From the NCBI RefSeq assembly GCF_964355755.1, contig NC_092677.1, positions 22,912,101 through 22,976,100 of the forward strand: a stretch of DNA of 64,000 nucleotides, read 5' to 3'. The DNA comes from Antedon mediterranea. Taxonomy: Eukaryota; Echinodermata; Crinoidea; Comatulida; Antedonidae. Shown here piece by piece: positions 1 to 11,439 of this stretch (position 1 is its first letter; each line of letters starts with the position of its first letter). The notes under the pieces were generated by a model that was not told where the DNA came from, searched no databases, and saw only the letters and a list, made by a program, of their open reading frames with translations. The translations under genes were made by a program, and so were the position numbers.

Positions 1-480
1 TGATTGTGAAAGTTGTCTATCCAGTCTACATATTTCATATCCATTTATCCATATCTCATTATTATCAATACTGCTATTTAGCCAAGTTTCAGTTATACAA
101 AATAAAATATATCATAATTATGTTCATTAAGGAGTGTTTTAACACTGTCCAACTTATTTCTAAGTGACTGGATATTTAAATGAGCAATTTTAAAACCTTT
201 TTTATAAATAATATCAGAATAATCAGAACTTGAGTAACTTAAGGGATTATTATTAAAAGGAAGTTCTGATATGGCAATTTTTCTAAAGCAATCATTACAC
301 CACCAACTATCTGGATAAGTAAATAGATTATTGTCTATATAAGATAAATTAAAGTTTAAAAAACAATTATTACAAGTTAACCTAATATTTAAAGAATGTA
401 CACTTTTACATAGGTTATTAACATTATTATTAGTAATAATACATAAATCATTATTTTCTGGTAAGATATCGTAATCATTC
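1..480 (-). mobile_element. LINE fragment, N-terminal endonuclease region
   Basis: The minus strand reads a Jockey/CR1-like ORF2 start. A cysteine-rich stretch (C-N-N-C, W-W-C-N-D-C) is followed by the endonuclease signature G-F-K-I-A-H-L-N-I-Q-S-L-R-N-K-L-D and then, after a frame change near position 105, T-E-T-W-L-N-S-S. The element runs off the left edge of the window. It is broken by at least one frameshift, so it is a dead copy. Clade assignment is approximate. Confidence 0.75.
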
Positions 481-716
481 AGTATTGTCCCGGCTTGATC
501 TTAATTGAGTTTAATACTTTCGGTAGTTGAAATGTCTTGAGAGTTTTCATTGTGTAGATAGTTTTTGGTGGAAGGTAACAATTTAGGACTAAAAGTTTCA
601 TTAATTTCGGCATTGACTTCCTTGCCTTCTGTTCACCTAGTATCATGTTGATTGGGACAATACTTTGCTTTATGGCCTTCCTGTTGACAAATCCAACATA
701 ATACAGGTGTACCACT

Positions 717-1510
717 CACATCCTACACACAGTGTAGCATAGGTAAAGTTACGGGACCCACCTTTTGTTCCAGTCGTTTCCGCTACCAAATATATACCGT
801 ATATATAATGGTATTCAAAAAATACTGTACTAAATACGGTATTTACTTGAAACAGGGCCATAGAATATCACTGTTCAAGCCGACCTATCAACTTTCCCAA
901 AACCAGGATGTTAGTAACGTCTAAAAGGTCCAAATGCATTATGAGAATGAGACTTTTCGAAGATATGACCATTTGGGCCAGCTTAATGATGTGTCGTTTT
1001 GCGATTTCAATTTTATTTCAACAAGTGTTGACTTCAATAATTTGACTTGAAAAGTATTCCTTATCATCACTGCAGAGCCATCACGAAAGGAATTGTCCTA
1101 CTTTTTTATTCAGATGAACTAGATGACAGCTGTAAATCTAAGATCAAAGCATCAATTTCTTTACAATTGCTTTATATCATTGTTATCCCCTCGTCTTCAA
1201 AAAACCTCCTTTCCACTCCAACTTTTAACACTAAAATTTAAGGCCTAAGCACCTTTACTTCTGCTGCCTCTCGCTTATGGAATAACCTACCCGCCTCTTT
1301 TAGATCATGTTCTGCGCCTTTAAATCTGCCTTGAAAACTCACCCTTTTCTTATAAATTACTCCGTGCCTTTGATCACTTACTGCTGGAATTGACGCATTA
1401 CAAATTCGTATTATTATTATTATCTATCCATGTTTTATTTGTTTGTTTTACTCTGTTTTTGGCTGCCCAAGCTTTTCTGTTTATTGTAAAACACTTCCAC
1501 TTAGTTACGA
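717..1510 (+). repeat. Truncated copy of the EGF-cassette upstream repeat
   Basis: This stretch matches the segments before the EGF exons at 24.15-24.51, 25.74-26.27 and 26.57-27.03 kb. It carries the TGTAGCATAGGT motif, a hairpin of ATACCGTA/TACGGTAT words, and the intron end with its GGCTGCCCA word. It stops about 9 bases into the exon (TTACGACAG at 1,502-1,510) and then joins another repeat that is also seen at 25,630. The EGF coding part is missing. Confidence 0.7.
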
Positions 1511-1936
1511 CAGAAAGATTATGCCAATATGACCTGAAGAAAATAACATTTTGTTAGTTTTGCTCTTTATTTTGTGTCTTTATACAGTATACACATACTG
1601 TATACATACTACACACAGTGTAGCATAGGTGAAATTACGGGTACCGCCTTTTTTTCCAGTCGCTGCTGTTGCTGAAAACATAGCTAACTGCGCCAAGTGA
1701 GGAAATCATTTTTCATAGTTTGTCCTAGAAGTTTAAAAAAAATAAATATCGCTACACTTATTACAAAATAGACTACAAATGTTAGGTACATACGTTGATG
1801 TTTTAATAATTTCACGTCAAATATTGTTAAATGTATAGTGTGGTACAATGCCCTCGTAGTCCCCTCTTTACACACCATTTGATTTTACAATACAATTAGC
1901 ACCAAAAGAAGCAGCTTGTTAATTTTGGTTACCAAT

Positions 1937-2190
1937 CGTAAGCTGGAGTTGTTCCTAGTGGGTAGTTTTCCTAGGGGGGGTAATTGTCCTATAGGGTAGT
2001 TGTCCTAGGGGGTAGTTGTCCTAGAGGGTAGTTGTCCTAGGGGCTAATTGTCCTAGGGGGTAATTTTCTTAGGGGGTAGTTGTCCTAAGAGATAGTTGTC
2101 CGGGGATTAGTTGTCCTAGGAGGGTGATTGTCCAGGTTTTTTTTTTCCGGGTGGTAGTTGTCCAGAGGGTAGTTGTCCTAGACCCAGTAT
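1937..2190 (+). repeat. GT-rich minisatellite, ~16-18 bp unit
   Basis: About a dozen imperfect tandem copies of GGGTAGTTGTCCTAG, with point variants and short indels. The same unit occurs in the opposite orientation at 30.19-30.40 kb (see there). Confidence 0.85.
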
Positions 2191-2940
2191 ACACATACTG
2201 TATACATACTACATACAGTGTAGCATCTATATATAAATTATGGTTAATTCTGACATAGGCGAGCACAATGCAAAAACTTCTCTACAAATCTCCGCCTTGG
2301 ATACCTACCTTATCTATCCGAGATGTACCGCGAAACGTAGATTTGATAACATTAGTGTGCACGCCGACGCTATTGTTCCATATTTATATCTTAGGAAGAT
2401 ATTATAAAGAGTTTTTTAACAACATTTATGATTTCAACATTGGATTTTCCTCTCAATTTCAATTCTTCCCGGTCAAAGTAATTTCCGGGTTTAAGATAAG
2501 TTCACCTTAGTTTCAAATATTTTCTCTCTTTTATACACAAGGGAGCAGTTAAAATAATAGATTTGACCCTAAAGGTGACTGGAAACAGGCACTTTCCATC
2601 CAGTGTCCCTTTGGAAGACGAAAAAAAAATTGGCCATTAATCATAGCCATTTCAGTTTTTTGTTTATTTTAAAACATACCACACGTGTGTGAAGGTACAG
2701 TAGTTAAATAATAGGAATTATACTGCAAATTAATAAAGATCAAATTAAATATACGCCATAAAGAATCAGAATATATTGTGGGGAATAGTATTATAAAATT
2801 ACATAGGGAGATTTGATAAGACATTTTTCGAGTGAAATCCCGATAGCTGAGTTTTATTGAGTAAGCTTGCAGGAATAACTGTAGGCTATCTTCCTGTGTC
2901 CCGTTAGGACCGAGATGTCTGCCCATGTTGCAAGCCGTAA
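2191..2940. repeat. Dispersed repeat shared with 29.92-30.84 kb
   Basis: The words around GCGAGCACAAT, GTAGATTTGATAACATTAG, CTTAGGAAGATATTATAAA, AGTAATTTCCGGGT and CACACGTGTG recur in the same order at 29.92-30.84 kb. There the copy is interrupted by the inverted minisatellite. I see no coding region in either copy. Confidence 0.65.
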
Positions 2941-2999
2941 TGTCTTCTTTCTTGGGCCCACTCTGTCACGGCAGTTAGTTTCAAAAGATGATTAAATTA

Positions 3000-3545
3000 A
3001 ATAATGTATTAATAATTATTAGGATGGTATTCATTTGAATAAACGCCTCTCCAATAAAACATCACTTTGAATAATAACCCCCCCCCCCCCCCCCCCACAA
3101 CCCAACTATCTAATAAACGTCCATCCACATATTTATAATAACACAATTATACTATTTGTAGTAGAATTCACCGCACTGTTATCTGCAATTTACTAAGCAT
3201 TTGTTATTCTTTTTTACCACTTTTCATATCTATGAGAGGATTTCATTTGATTATAAATGTTACCATATTATTAGAACTAAAAAATTTAACATATATCCCT
3301 AGAATAAGCACCTCCCTCAAATGACCTCCGCCTCCCCAAAGGGCCCTACCAAACAATAAAAACTATACTTTAAAATGTTATTAATCATCTAAAACACTGT
3401 GAAACAAAGTAGTTAAGTTTTACGAATGTCAAGCATTTTCAATAATGGTAACCGACAGAAAATGTATAAGGAGAACATTATCATTCCGAGAACCATCGTC
3501 TACACTTCCTAGAGGGGGAGCGAGCGAAGCGAGCTCACCCTCTAG
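3000..3545 (+). repeat. Dispersed element, inverted copy at 24.52-24.90 kb, ending in a palindrome
   Basis: The block from about 3,175 is repeated in reverse complement at 24,522-24,895. Its right end is a palindrome-like hairpin in which CTAGAGGG faces CCCTCTAG around GAGCGAAGCGAGC (3,510-3,546). A homopolymer of about 19 C lies at 3,079-3,097. This is probably a non-autonomous DNA element. Confidence 0.6.
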
Positions 3546-3786
3546 TAGGTAAAATTACAGGACCCGCCTTTTGTTCCAGTTGTTTCCGCATTAAAAAAAT
3601 ACCGTACTAAATACGGTATTTACTTGAAACAGGGCCATAGATTTCACTGTTCAAGCCGACCTATCAACTTTCCAAAAAGCAGGATGTGCATCTTCAGGTG
3701 GCGAGAGATGCACATGTGACCCTTTTACACTATCTCCTTAGCGATTTCAATACTGAAATTGTTTTTCACTCTACCTTACCAGAATT
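3546..3786 (+). repeat. Dispersed repeat fused to an EGF exon fragment
   Basis: The first part is the TACGGTATT cassette repeat and the second part matches 25,345-25,445 (AGATGCACATGTGACCC word). It joins directly to EGF coding sequence at about 3,787. Confidence 0.55.
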
Positions 3787-3847
3787 TACAACATCTAATT
3801 CCTACTTTTGTCAGTGTCCATCTGTATATTCAGGAACAAATTGTGAA
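3787..3847 (+). pseudogene. Partial EGF exon copy (3' half only)
   Basis: It encodes the last two cysteines of an EGF (S-N-S-Y-F-C-Q-C-P through T-N-C-E) and keeps the same donor context (GAAG|GTAATG) as the exon at 4,563-4,676. The 5' half with Cys1-Cys3 and a splice acceptor is replaced by repeat sequence, so it cannot form an EGF fold. It is a truncated duplicate of the next exon. Confidence 0.7.
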
Positions 3848-4116
3848 GGTAATGTACAATCTGTGCATAATACAGTAGCTATTATTTAGGGTGATGAATG
3901 AAGCTTTAGGAGGCCCTAACTTGCTTGTTTCATTTTTTGTCTTGGTTGTTTAGATTTGTAACTGATACATAATACATCTGTCTCTTATACTTATTGGTTG
4001 CATCATTGGTTGCATCACTTACAAATGATTTTTTATTTATATTATATTCAAGTGATCACAGACTTCTTTTTTAAGGTTGAATTGTTTTTACTAAACAACA
4101 TACTGTAGTCCTAAAT

Positions 4117-4526
4117 TGTAACGCTCGTAGCGTCGTACGTTAATCGGTATACAACAAAAAAAACTTCCAACCAGGTTTTGCACTTCACAATTGATTTATT
4201 GTGGTTCAAACTGAAAATGTAACAAAATAATACAATAAAGCAAGAACTACAATGTATCCAGGTTGAATTAGCAAAATGTAGAAATGGTATTAAGCCTAAA
4301 CTAAGCTAAAGAGAGTAATCAAAGGAAGCAAATAACGAACTTACATCACTGGCCTGTCTGGTGTAATACAAAGGTATGTATAGGATTACCACTCACGAAA
4401 TGAAAAGAACGACAACGATAAGCACAGCACAGTAAAAGGGAATATTAGAAACAAAAGAACGGGAAATTTACATATTATGTCAGGTGCAGTTTAACATAGC
4501 AGAAATAAAGCGTTGCGTCACTAACA
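4117..4526. mobile_element. Solo LTR (BEL/Pao-type family), 5-bp target duplication
   Basis: A 410-bp segment beginning TGTAACGC and ending CACTAACA is flanked by TAAAT on both sides (4,112-4,116 and 4,527-4,531). The last ~27 bases recur at 5,830-5,856, next to the purine-rich tract of the BEL fragment. The solo LTR therefore probably belongs to that BEL family, in minus orientation (TGTTAG start). It arose by LTR-LTR recombination. Confidence 0.75.
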
Positions 4527-4562
4527 TAAATATTAAACAAATAATGTTGAGTTTATTTTATG

Positions 4563-4676
4563 AAAATCCTTGTTCAAATAACCCATGTGTGAATGGTGGG
4601 ACCTGTTTCCAAGGTACAACATATAATTCCTACCTTTGTCGGTGTCCATCTGGTTATTCAGGAACAAATTGTGAAG
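4563..4676 (+). CDS. EGF exon 1 (splice acceptor damaged)
   Basis: It encodes a complete six-cysteine EGF ([12 protein letters not shown] ... C-R-C-P-S-G-Y ... N-C-E) of 38 codons with donor GAAG|GTAATG. An O-fucose consensus site is present. The expected TTTTAG acceptor reads TTTTATG, apparently broken by one extra T. A solo LTR ends only 36 bases upstream of the exon. The exon may be skipped, which its 1-1 phase would tolerate. Confidence 0.6.
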
Positions 4677-4844
4677 GTAATGTACAATCTGTAGGTTTTA
4701 CTATGACAGTACTTTTAGGATGGTTCCAAATGGGTGGGTTGTAAATAATTAAGGGTAGGCAACAAATAACTTTAGGTGGGAGTAAAATATTGTTTAAGCG
4801 GGTGACAAATACCTTGGGTGAAAGAATCAATATAATAAAGATAA

Positions 4845-5829
4845 TTAAAGAGAGGAAGGAATATGATAAATGTAAAAGACCTGTCAGATGATACATAACA
4901 AGAAGTAATACACTTGTGGGTAAAATTTGTGCTACTAACTACTGTAGGTGTTGAAATAAACTTTTTTTAGGATGTGTGGCAGTGACACTAACAATTTGTT
5001 TTCTGTTTAGTTTGTTATTGTTTTATGGTATAGATTCTCTTAGAATAGATAGAGTCTCAATGAATTACATTTTGTCGTGAGGTGGTTTCCCGAATAATCG
5101 TAAAATAAAAAACGGTACTGGGTATGACCAACTAGCGTTCTTGTCACCAACTAGTCATCCATTCATAGAAGTACTGATGTAGTAGCCTACCTGTACGGTG
5201 ACCATAGAATGTGACCCGAGACATGACTAACTACGACTTTTAGTTGATAGAAGATTGAAAAAAGTGTTAAGAAGAGTTGTACTGTATGTGGATGTATAAT
5301 GAAATTATGTCAATAATGTTTACACACTAGCCTAGTAGGCATATAAATAGTAATGTTTGTTAGTAAAAATAATTTTGAGTTAATAAGAATAAGATATAAG
5401 GAAGAAAAGCAAAGAGACTATGGAGCGGCTATTCCTGAATAATACTAAGTATCGTAGTTTTAAATTATAAATTTATAATTTAAAACTACTTGTCAAAGGT
5501 CAAGCGCCTATAGCCTGCCACGTTTCGATATTCAATATTGAACTTGACCTGACGTGGTTCCATGGTATCTTTATATGAAAATGGTTTCATTTGTTTTTTC
5601 TCTGTTTTTGGCTGCCCTTTTCTTTTTATTGTAAAACTTTTTCCATTTAGTTACGACAGTCTGCTCATCTTCTCCTTGTTTAAATGGTGGAGTTTGTTCA
5701 ATCACCTCCACCAATGGATACTTCTGTAGCTGCGTATCTGGTTACACAGGAACACGGTGCGAGACCGTTAAGTGTTACTATCAGAATTTGACAGCAAAGA
5801 CTGAATATTTATTTAATTTTAGTTACAGG
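4845..5829 (+). repeat. Segmental copy A of an EGF-exon block (copy B at 23.05-24.01 kb)
   Basis: About 950 bases, from the AGAGAGGAAGGAATATG word through the EGF exon and its donor region, match 23,052-24,010 almost base for base. Copy A carries a perfect 34-bp palindrome at 5,455-5,488 that copy B lacks. Confidence 0.8.
5651..5767 (+). CDS. EGF exon 2 (donor site mutated)
   Basis: It follows a good TCCATTTAG acceptor and encodes T-T-V-C-S-S-S-P-C-L-N-G-G-V-C up to G-T-R-C-E-T, a non-calcium-binding EGF with an O-glucose consensus. The four sister exons end ACCG|GTAAGTG or ACCG|GTGAGTG. Here the sequence is ACCGTTAAGTG, so the normal GT is lost and only a frame-shifting GTTAAG remains. It may be a dead or skipped exon. 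Confidence 0.6.
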
Positions 5830-8533
5830 CAGAAATAAAGCGTTGCGTCACTAACACCCCGGCCCCAATACATTGTATACATAATGTATTTTTCCTATCA
5901 AGTAATAAATAATAAGTAACCCAGTGCCATGTTTTTAGCACGGATTTGCAAAATTAAGAATTTATCAATATTATGGTGTATCCTTAATTGTCTGATTTTC
6001 TGAATCTAACTACATTTAATTACATACATCCTTCTAGTAAGCAAATTTTAACAATTGGCCTATCATATACACCCGTTTGGGTTTTAACTTCAACAGAACG
6101 AACCCGTCCGTCGGTGCCGGGGTAAATCTTGGTGATCAATCCTAAAGGCCATTGGTAACGAGGTGTGTTCATTAGAACCAGGTCCCTTTGCCGTAGATTT
6201 CTTCTTAGTTTTAACCATTTCTGGCGCTGTTGTAGGGCAGGAAGATATTTACTTAACCATCGTTTCCAAAAGATGTCCGCCATATACTGAATTTGACGCT
6301 TATACAAGTCTTGGTTAAAGAACATGCCAGGAGGTAATGAGGGTCCAGCACGCATAAGCAATAGGTGGTTAGGTGTAAGGGGCGAGGGATCATCTGGATC
6401 ACTGGAAAGTTTAGTTATGGGACGACTGTTCACTATGCTTTCTAATATGCACATCAGTGTTGAAAATCCTTCATCATCCAGTTTCTGCTGACCCAATACG
6501 CCACGCAGCACGGAACGCACCGTACGAATTTGCCTCTCTCAGGCTCCACCCATATGTGACGCAGTAGGAGTATTAAATATCCACTCGATTTCCTTTTGTT
6601 GCAAGAAGTCACCTATCTTATGTTGGTTCCATCCTTTAAGTGCTTGCTTTAATTGCAGTTGAGCACCTACTAAGTTCGTGCTATTATCTGAGCGAATTTC
6701 GGCTGGCTCGCCCCGTCGTGCAATAAAGCGTTGTAAGGCATTAATGAACGAGTCTGTGTCCAAAGTGTGTGAAACCTCTAAGTGAATGGCTCGAGTGGCG
6801 AGGCAAGTGAAGATACATCCGTATCTTTTCAATTCGCTACGGGCTCTTTTTATTACAAACGGTCCAAAGTAGTCAATACCTACTCTATTGAACGGCGTTT
6901 CATTTGATTTAACCCGGGCTTCAGGAAGATTTCCCATCATTTGTGTTTCTGTTCTTGCTCTCAACTTCCTGCATGTTATACATTTGAAAAAGATACCTTT
7001 CACGGTGGGGCGACCTCGAACAATCCAATACTTTAGTCTGGTTTCAGCCAAAGTGCGTTCAGCTCCAGCGTGACCCGTTCTCAAGTGGTGATGTTCGACA
7101 ATTAACTTAGTAACATGGTGATTTGCTGGTAGCAACACTTGATGCTTGGTTTGGTATGATACATTTGCCTTTTCTAATCTACCTCCCACACGCCACAGAC
7201 CGTCTTCTGTCGGGATAGGATTCAACCTTTTAAGCGAATTAATCTGCTCAGGCTTCAGGCTATTTGTTTGAATATACCTGATGATGGATTCTTCTGCTTT
7301 CTTAAGCTCGTTTACTGTTAGTTTCCCAGTAAATAGGCATGCAGGTTTCAACATAAAGGTTTTGAAGCGCATAATCCATGCCACAGCTCGCTTTAGCCGG
7401 TACCAGGAAGAGTAGCGTTTTAAGAGTTGGTCGACAGTAGCGTTATTATTTGTCACAACTGTGTAGATTTTTGACGATTTTTTAATTTCCGCCCTTGCTT
7501 CAAGTTCTGCGCATTTAAAGGGTGGTTGAGTTGGCCATCTTTCATTTTTCCACAGGAATGATGGTCCGCTAACCCATCTGCGGTTATTAACCAGCTTGCT
7601 TGCAGTCAAACCTCGGGATGCGTCATCTCCAGGGTTACTCTTTGTGTCAATGTATCGCCATTGGTGCGGAAAACTATGTTCCCTGATTACCGAAACACGG
7701 TTTGCTACGTAAGTCTGGAAGCGACGCTCATCATTTTGAATATACCATAAAACGATCATGCTGTCCGACCAAAAGGTGGATTCCAACAGCGGAATTTCTA
7801 GCTCACGCAGCAACAACTTGTCTAACTTGATTGCTTCGACGGCTGCGGTCAACTCCAACCTTGGGATGGTTGTGGTCATCAAAGGTGCAAGTCTCAATTT
7901 GGACATCAAAATACTACAATGGCTTTTATCGTAGGAATCTATCATTCTAAGATACGTTACTGCCCCGTATCCAGCTTCGGATGCGTCGACAAAATGATAT
8001 AGTTGGCTGGATTTTATGCGAAGCCCAATGGGCTTAAAACAACGTGGTACCTTCAGATCCATTATAGTAGGAAGGTCAATGAGCCATCGATTCCACTGAT
8101 CAGCACTCTCAGTTGGTATGGGATCATCCCAATCGTATTTGCAGCGGCATAGTTGCTGAAATATCATCTTTCCTCGCAGTACATAGGGTCCTGCATAACC
8201 AAGTGGATCGTACACAGAGTTGAGTATACTTAGCACTCCGCGACGTGTCATAGGTTTAACAGCAACTTGAATATCGTATTGGAACTTGTCTTGCTCAATA
8301 TTCCAAAGCATTCCAAGGACTCGCTCACATGGTAAGCTGTCGAAACTAATGTTCTTTAATCCTGTGGCCCACTCATCTTGAGGTAGAGAATAGATAACCT
8401 CCCGGCTATTCGACATCCACTTGTTGAGGTGAAATCCTCCACACTGCAATAGTCTTTTAACTTCATGTACGAGATATATGGCTTCGTCAACAGACGCTAC
8501 AGACTTTAAGCAATCGTCTACGTAAAAGTTATG
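5830..8533 (-). mobile_element. BEL/Pao retrotransposon fragment, truncated at both ends
   Basis: It keeps pol from the YVDD region of reverse transcriptase onward. A polypurine tract (GGGGCCGGGGTG, minus strand) touches only ~27 bp of its 3' LTR. The 5' side ends near 8,533, where a different dispersed repeat begins, and gag, protease and most of RT are missing. It sits in the intron after EGF exon 2, antisense to the host gene. Confidence 0.85.
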
Positions 8534-8555
8534 AAATGTTATGTTTACACGTTTT
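6020..8555 (-). pseudogene. BEL/Pao pol remnant: RT end, RNase H, integrase
   Basis: The reading frame from about 8,555 has the F-Y-V-D-D RT motif, the Pao marker S-V-Y-D-P-L-G and an RNase H domain (D-A-S-E, L-E-L-T-A, S-D-S-M, D-D-A-S-R-G). It continues with an integrase HHCC zinc region (H-L-R-T-G-H, C-I-T-C), the DDE core (G-I-D-Y-F-G-P, R-S-D-N) and the C-terminal domain typical of the family. A TGA at 6,539-6,541 replaces the conserved Trp beside the DDE glutamate, and the same frame continues to 6,020. The first ~27 codons of the long ORF (to 8,638) come from the adjoining repeat. The copy is not functional. Confidence 0.9.
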
Positions 8556-9145
8556 TGAGATACGCGAGATACAAAAATAGATGAGAAATGCGCGTGCGCG
8601 CGTAACGTCTTGTAAAACATGGCATTTTTAATCCACAAAAAGTTTGCCCTTGATATGACTTAAATTTTCCCAAAGTGTCAAAACAAATTTATGCTTGGTT
8701 TTTAGTCTATGATCAATCATAAAAAATCATAAAATCGCACGTAAGTCACGTTGCGCAACTCTGACGTCATTCAAAAATAGGAGTTGCACAACTTCACGTA
8801 AATGCCCATATGTTGACAAAGTTATGAAATGTTATGTTTACAAGTTTTTGAGATACGTGAGGCACAAAAATGGAGGAGAAAGAAATAAGAAAAAAAAAAA
8901 AAAAAAAAGTAACAGGACGATTACAAGGAGTTATCCGCTACTAAGCGGATAACTAAAAAGAAACTAGACATGTAACTCGTCACTTTGACGAGTTTGGTTA
9001 TCCGCCGCGCAAGTGGTGCAACATTAACATTAAGGGGATAGGTTGAGGACAAAAGGAAGTGTTCACATTGGCATTATGACCTGAACTGAAGAATATGATA
9101 TGTTGTTATTTGCTGAATTTTATTATTTAAATTCATATATAGTAT
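8534..9145. repeat. Hairpin-bearing dispersed repeat, copy 1
   Basis: It contains the TTTTTGAGATACG word, GCGCGTGCGCGCGTAA, and a hairpin GTTATCCGC/GCGGATAAC (8,931-8,954), then an ACTCGTCA/TGACGAGT hairpin and a shared tail that is repeated at 10.54-10.77 kb. I see no protein coding capacity. It looks like a non-autonomous DNA element. Confidence 0.6.
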
Positions 9146-9229
9146 ACACAGTATAATCTGTATACATATCACATACAGTGACATACAGTGTAGAATAGGT
9201 GAAATTACGGGACCCGCTATTTATTGCAA

Positions 9230-10775
9230 TTTTTAACATGTTGACGGTTTTAAAATGAAACACGAAGGTAGCAATTCCGAAAGGAAATTATCTCAGCAAC
9301 AACGTATTAGCGTGTAGAAGAAATTTGAATACGTGAAATATTGATGCGCGCTCTTTTAAATGTAATGAATTATGACGCAAAAGATGAAAATACGACCTTT
9401 TTTATTTAACTGGCCATATGATGACGTCACAACATCCGATGGGCAACATTTTTACATAATTTTGTATTTACAATCCAACAGCTTCCAAAAAAAGTTTTAA
9501 TCGTGATTATCACATTTTATTCTTACGAGCTATAACAGATTAAAATTTACTGTAAAGATGAAATTGATGCCACACTTGATTTAAATTTTTAGGCATGATG
9601 ACGTCATAAAAATTAAAATATTTTTAACTCATGCGAAAGATAGTTGATTGACCTAGACAATATCAAAATCGGGGTGAAAATGGAAAACGAATAAGTGGAG
9701 ATGCGCTATACTCAATGTGATGAGCTATGACGAAAGATACAAAAATCCTAAATTTTATATTCGCGTGGCCATACGATGACGTCACAATGTCCGGTTAGCC
9801 ATATTAATACCTGATCCGATATCTACAACTCATCAACTTCAAGAATATGTAATAAAAATAATTTTTACCGTTTATTTTAGAAACTACGATTGTTTAAAAA
9901 AAGGCTTAATTTTGACGAATTTTTGAAGTTTTTCATCAAAAAAGCGTGCAAATTATAATATTCTACGTGCTCGTATGACGTAATTTGAAGTCGAAATTGT
10001 TTAAAAGTTGGTAAAATTACTAGAAAAGGCTGGAAAAACATAAATCACTCGAAAAAATGACGTTTTTAACGCTACGTGTGCACCACGCGCTTAAAAATTT
10101 GCGCACGTGTGGGAATTTTTGACATGCTCAAAATGACATAAAACGCGTAGAAAGTTGATTAGAAATTGATTTTTCGCATTGCAAAATTTTAAACGCGCGT
10201 GCGCGCGTAACTTCGTGTAAAACATTCCATTTTTAGTGCACAAAAAGTTAGCGCACAATATAAATTAGACTTTTGCTAAGTTTCAATTTAAATTGTTATA
10301 TGGTTTTCGATCTATGTTAAATACGCGAAATTCATAAAAACGCGCATAAGTCATGTTGCGCAACTCTGACGTCATTCAATTATAGGAAAGCACAACGTCA
10401 CGTGATTGCCCATATGTTGACAAAGTTATAAAATGTTAACTTTACACGTTTTAGAGATACGCTCTGCACAAAAATGACAGAAAGAAAGAAGAATAATACA
10501 GAAAAAAAAAAAAAAAAGATGATGAAACAGGACAGTTACAAGGAGTTATCCGCCATAGTGCGGATAACTAAAAAAGATTAGACATGTAACTCGTCACTTT
10601 GACGAGTTTGGTTATCCGCCGCGCAAGTGGTGCAATTAACATTAACATTAAGGAGATAGGTTGAGGACAAAAGGAAGTGTTCACGTTGGCATTATGACCT
10701 GAACTGAAGAATATAATATGTTGTTATTGCTGAATTTTATTATTTAAATTCATATATAGTATACACAACTTTATC
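9230..10775. repeat. Hairpin-bearing dispersed repeat, copy 2 (long form)
   Basis: It starts near GCAATTCCGAAAGGAAATTATC, contains degenerate internal ~200-300-bp repeats marked by ATGACGTCAC and GGCCATATGATGACG-type words, and ends with the same hairpin pair and tail as copy 1. Related sequence is at 16.48-16.67 and 21.33-22.99 kb. Confidence 0.6.
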
Positions 10776-11024
10776 ATCGGTAAATTCCACAATTTTTCTC
10801 ACTTGGATAACTTCAATTTTGTTACCATGGTTTTCTTAAAATTGCTGTGAAATGCATTCCAGACGGAATCAAAAGCTGACCAAATTAAGTCCTATCCAGT
10901 GTGAGTAAGATTTCAGAATTCAGACCTGCCCATGTCAGCTTTATGCAATCAATACTTTAAGATTTAGGTTTAAAGGGTTTGGGAATGTAGATGTGGAAGA
11001 GTAAATGCTTTGTTTTTTTTAAAG

Positions 11025-11135
11025 ATAGTAATGATTGCAATCCTGACCCATGTGTAAATGGGTCTTGTTTGGATGGTGTAAATCAGTACATTTGTGTCTG
11101 TATCGCTGGTTACTCGGGAACAAACTGTGATATAA
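11025..11135 (+). CDS. EGF exon 3
   Basis: 111 nt (37 codons), one codon shorter than its neighbours. The Cys2-Cys3 loop is V-N-G-S instead of x-N-G-G-T, which removes the O-fucose spacing. It encodes D-C-N-P-D-P-C ... [12 protein letters not shown] ... N-C-D. Acceptor TTTAAAG, donor GTATTA (weak). Confidence 0.85.
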
Positions 11136-11439
11136 GTATTAAGTAATCTCATTTAGGCAACAGGTGGCAAACATTGCAGAGAAACACCACATAACAAAAT
11201 TCTTGGTTTTTTATGACAAAAACAATTCCATTCTTTTGTATGTGTGTTTGTTGGATATTAGGACAATACTTACATTAGTTATTAGCAATATTTATTAATA
11301 TGCTGTAGGTGGTTAGTGGGCTTACCTTACAATGTCCAGGATTTAATCCTGATGTAGTTCTAAGACTTTCTAATAGAAAGAATAATATCTGCAATATGAC
11401 CTAAAAATATAATTAGATGCTTATTATTTTTAACTTTAG

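Noticed and set aside
3079-3097. Poly-C run as a regulatory element
   Set aside because: A plain homopolymer within a dispersed repeat; similar C or G runs at 51.0 and 52.2 kb are also unremarkable.
6888-7073. Plus-strand open frames inside the BEL regions (also 34.1-39.4 kb)
   Set aside because: They are shadows of the minus-strand pol and gag frames, which have full sets of family motifs.
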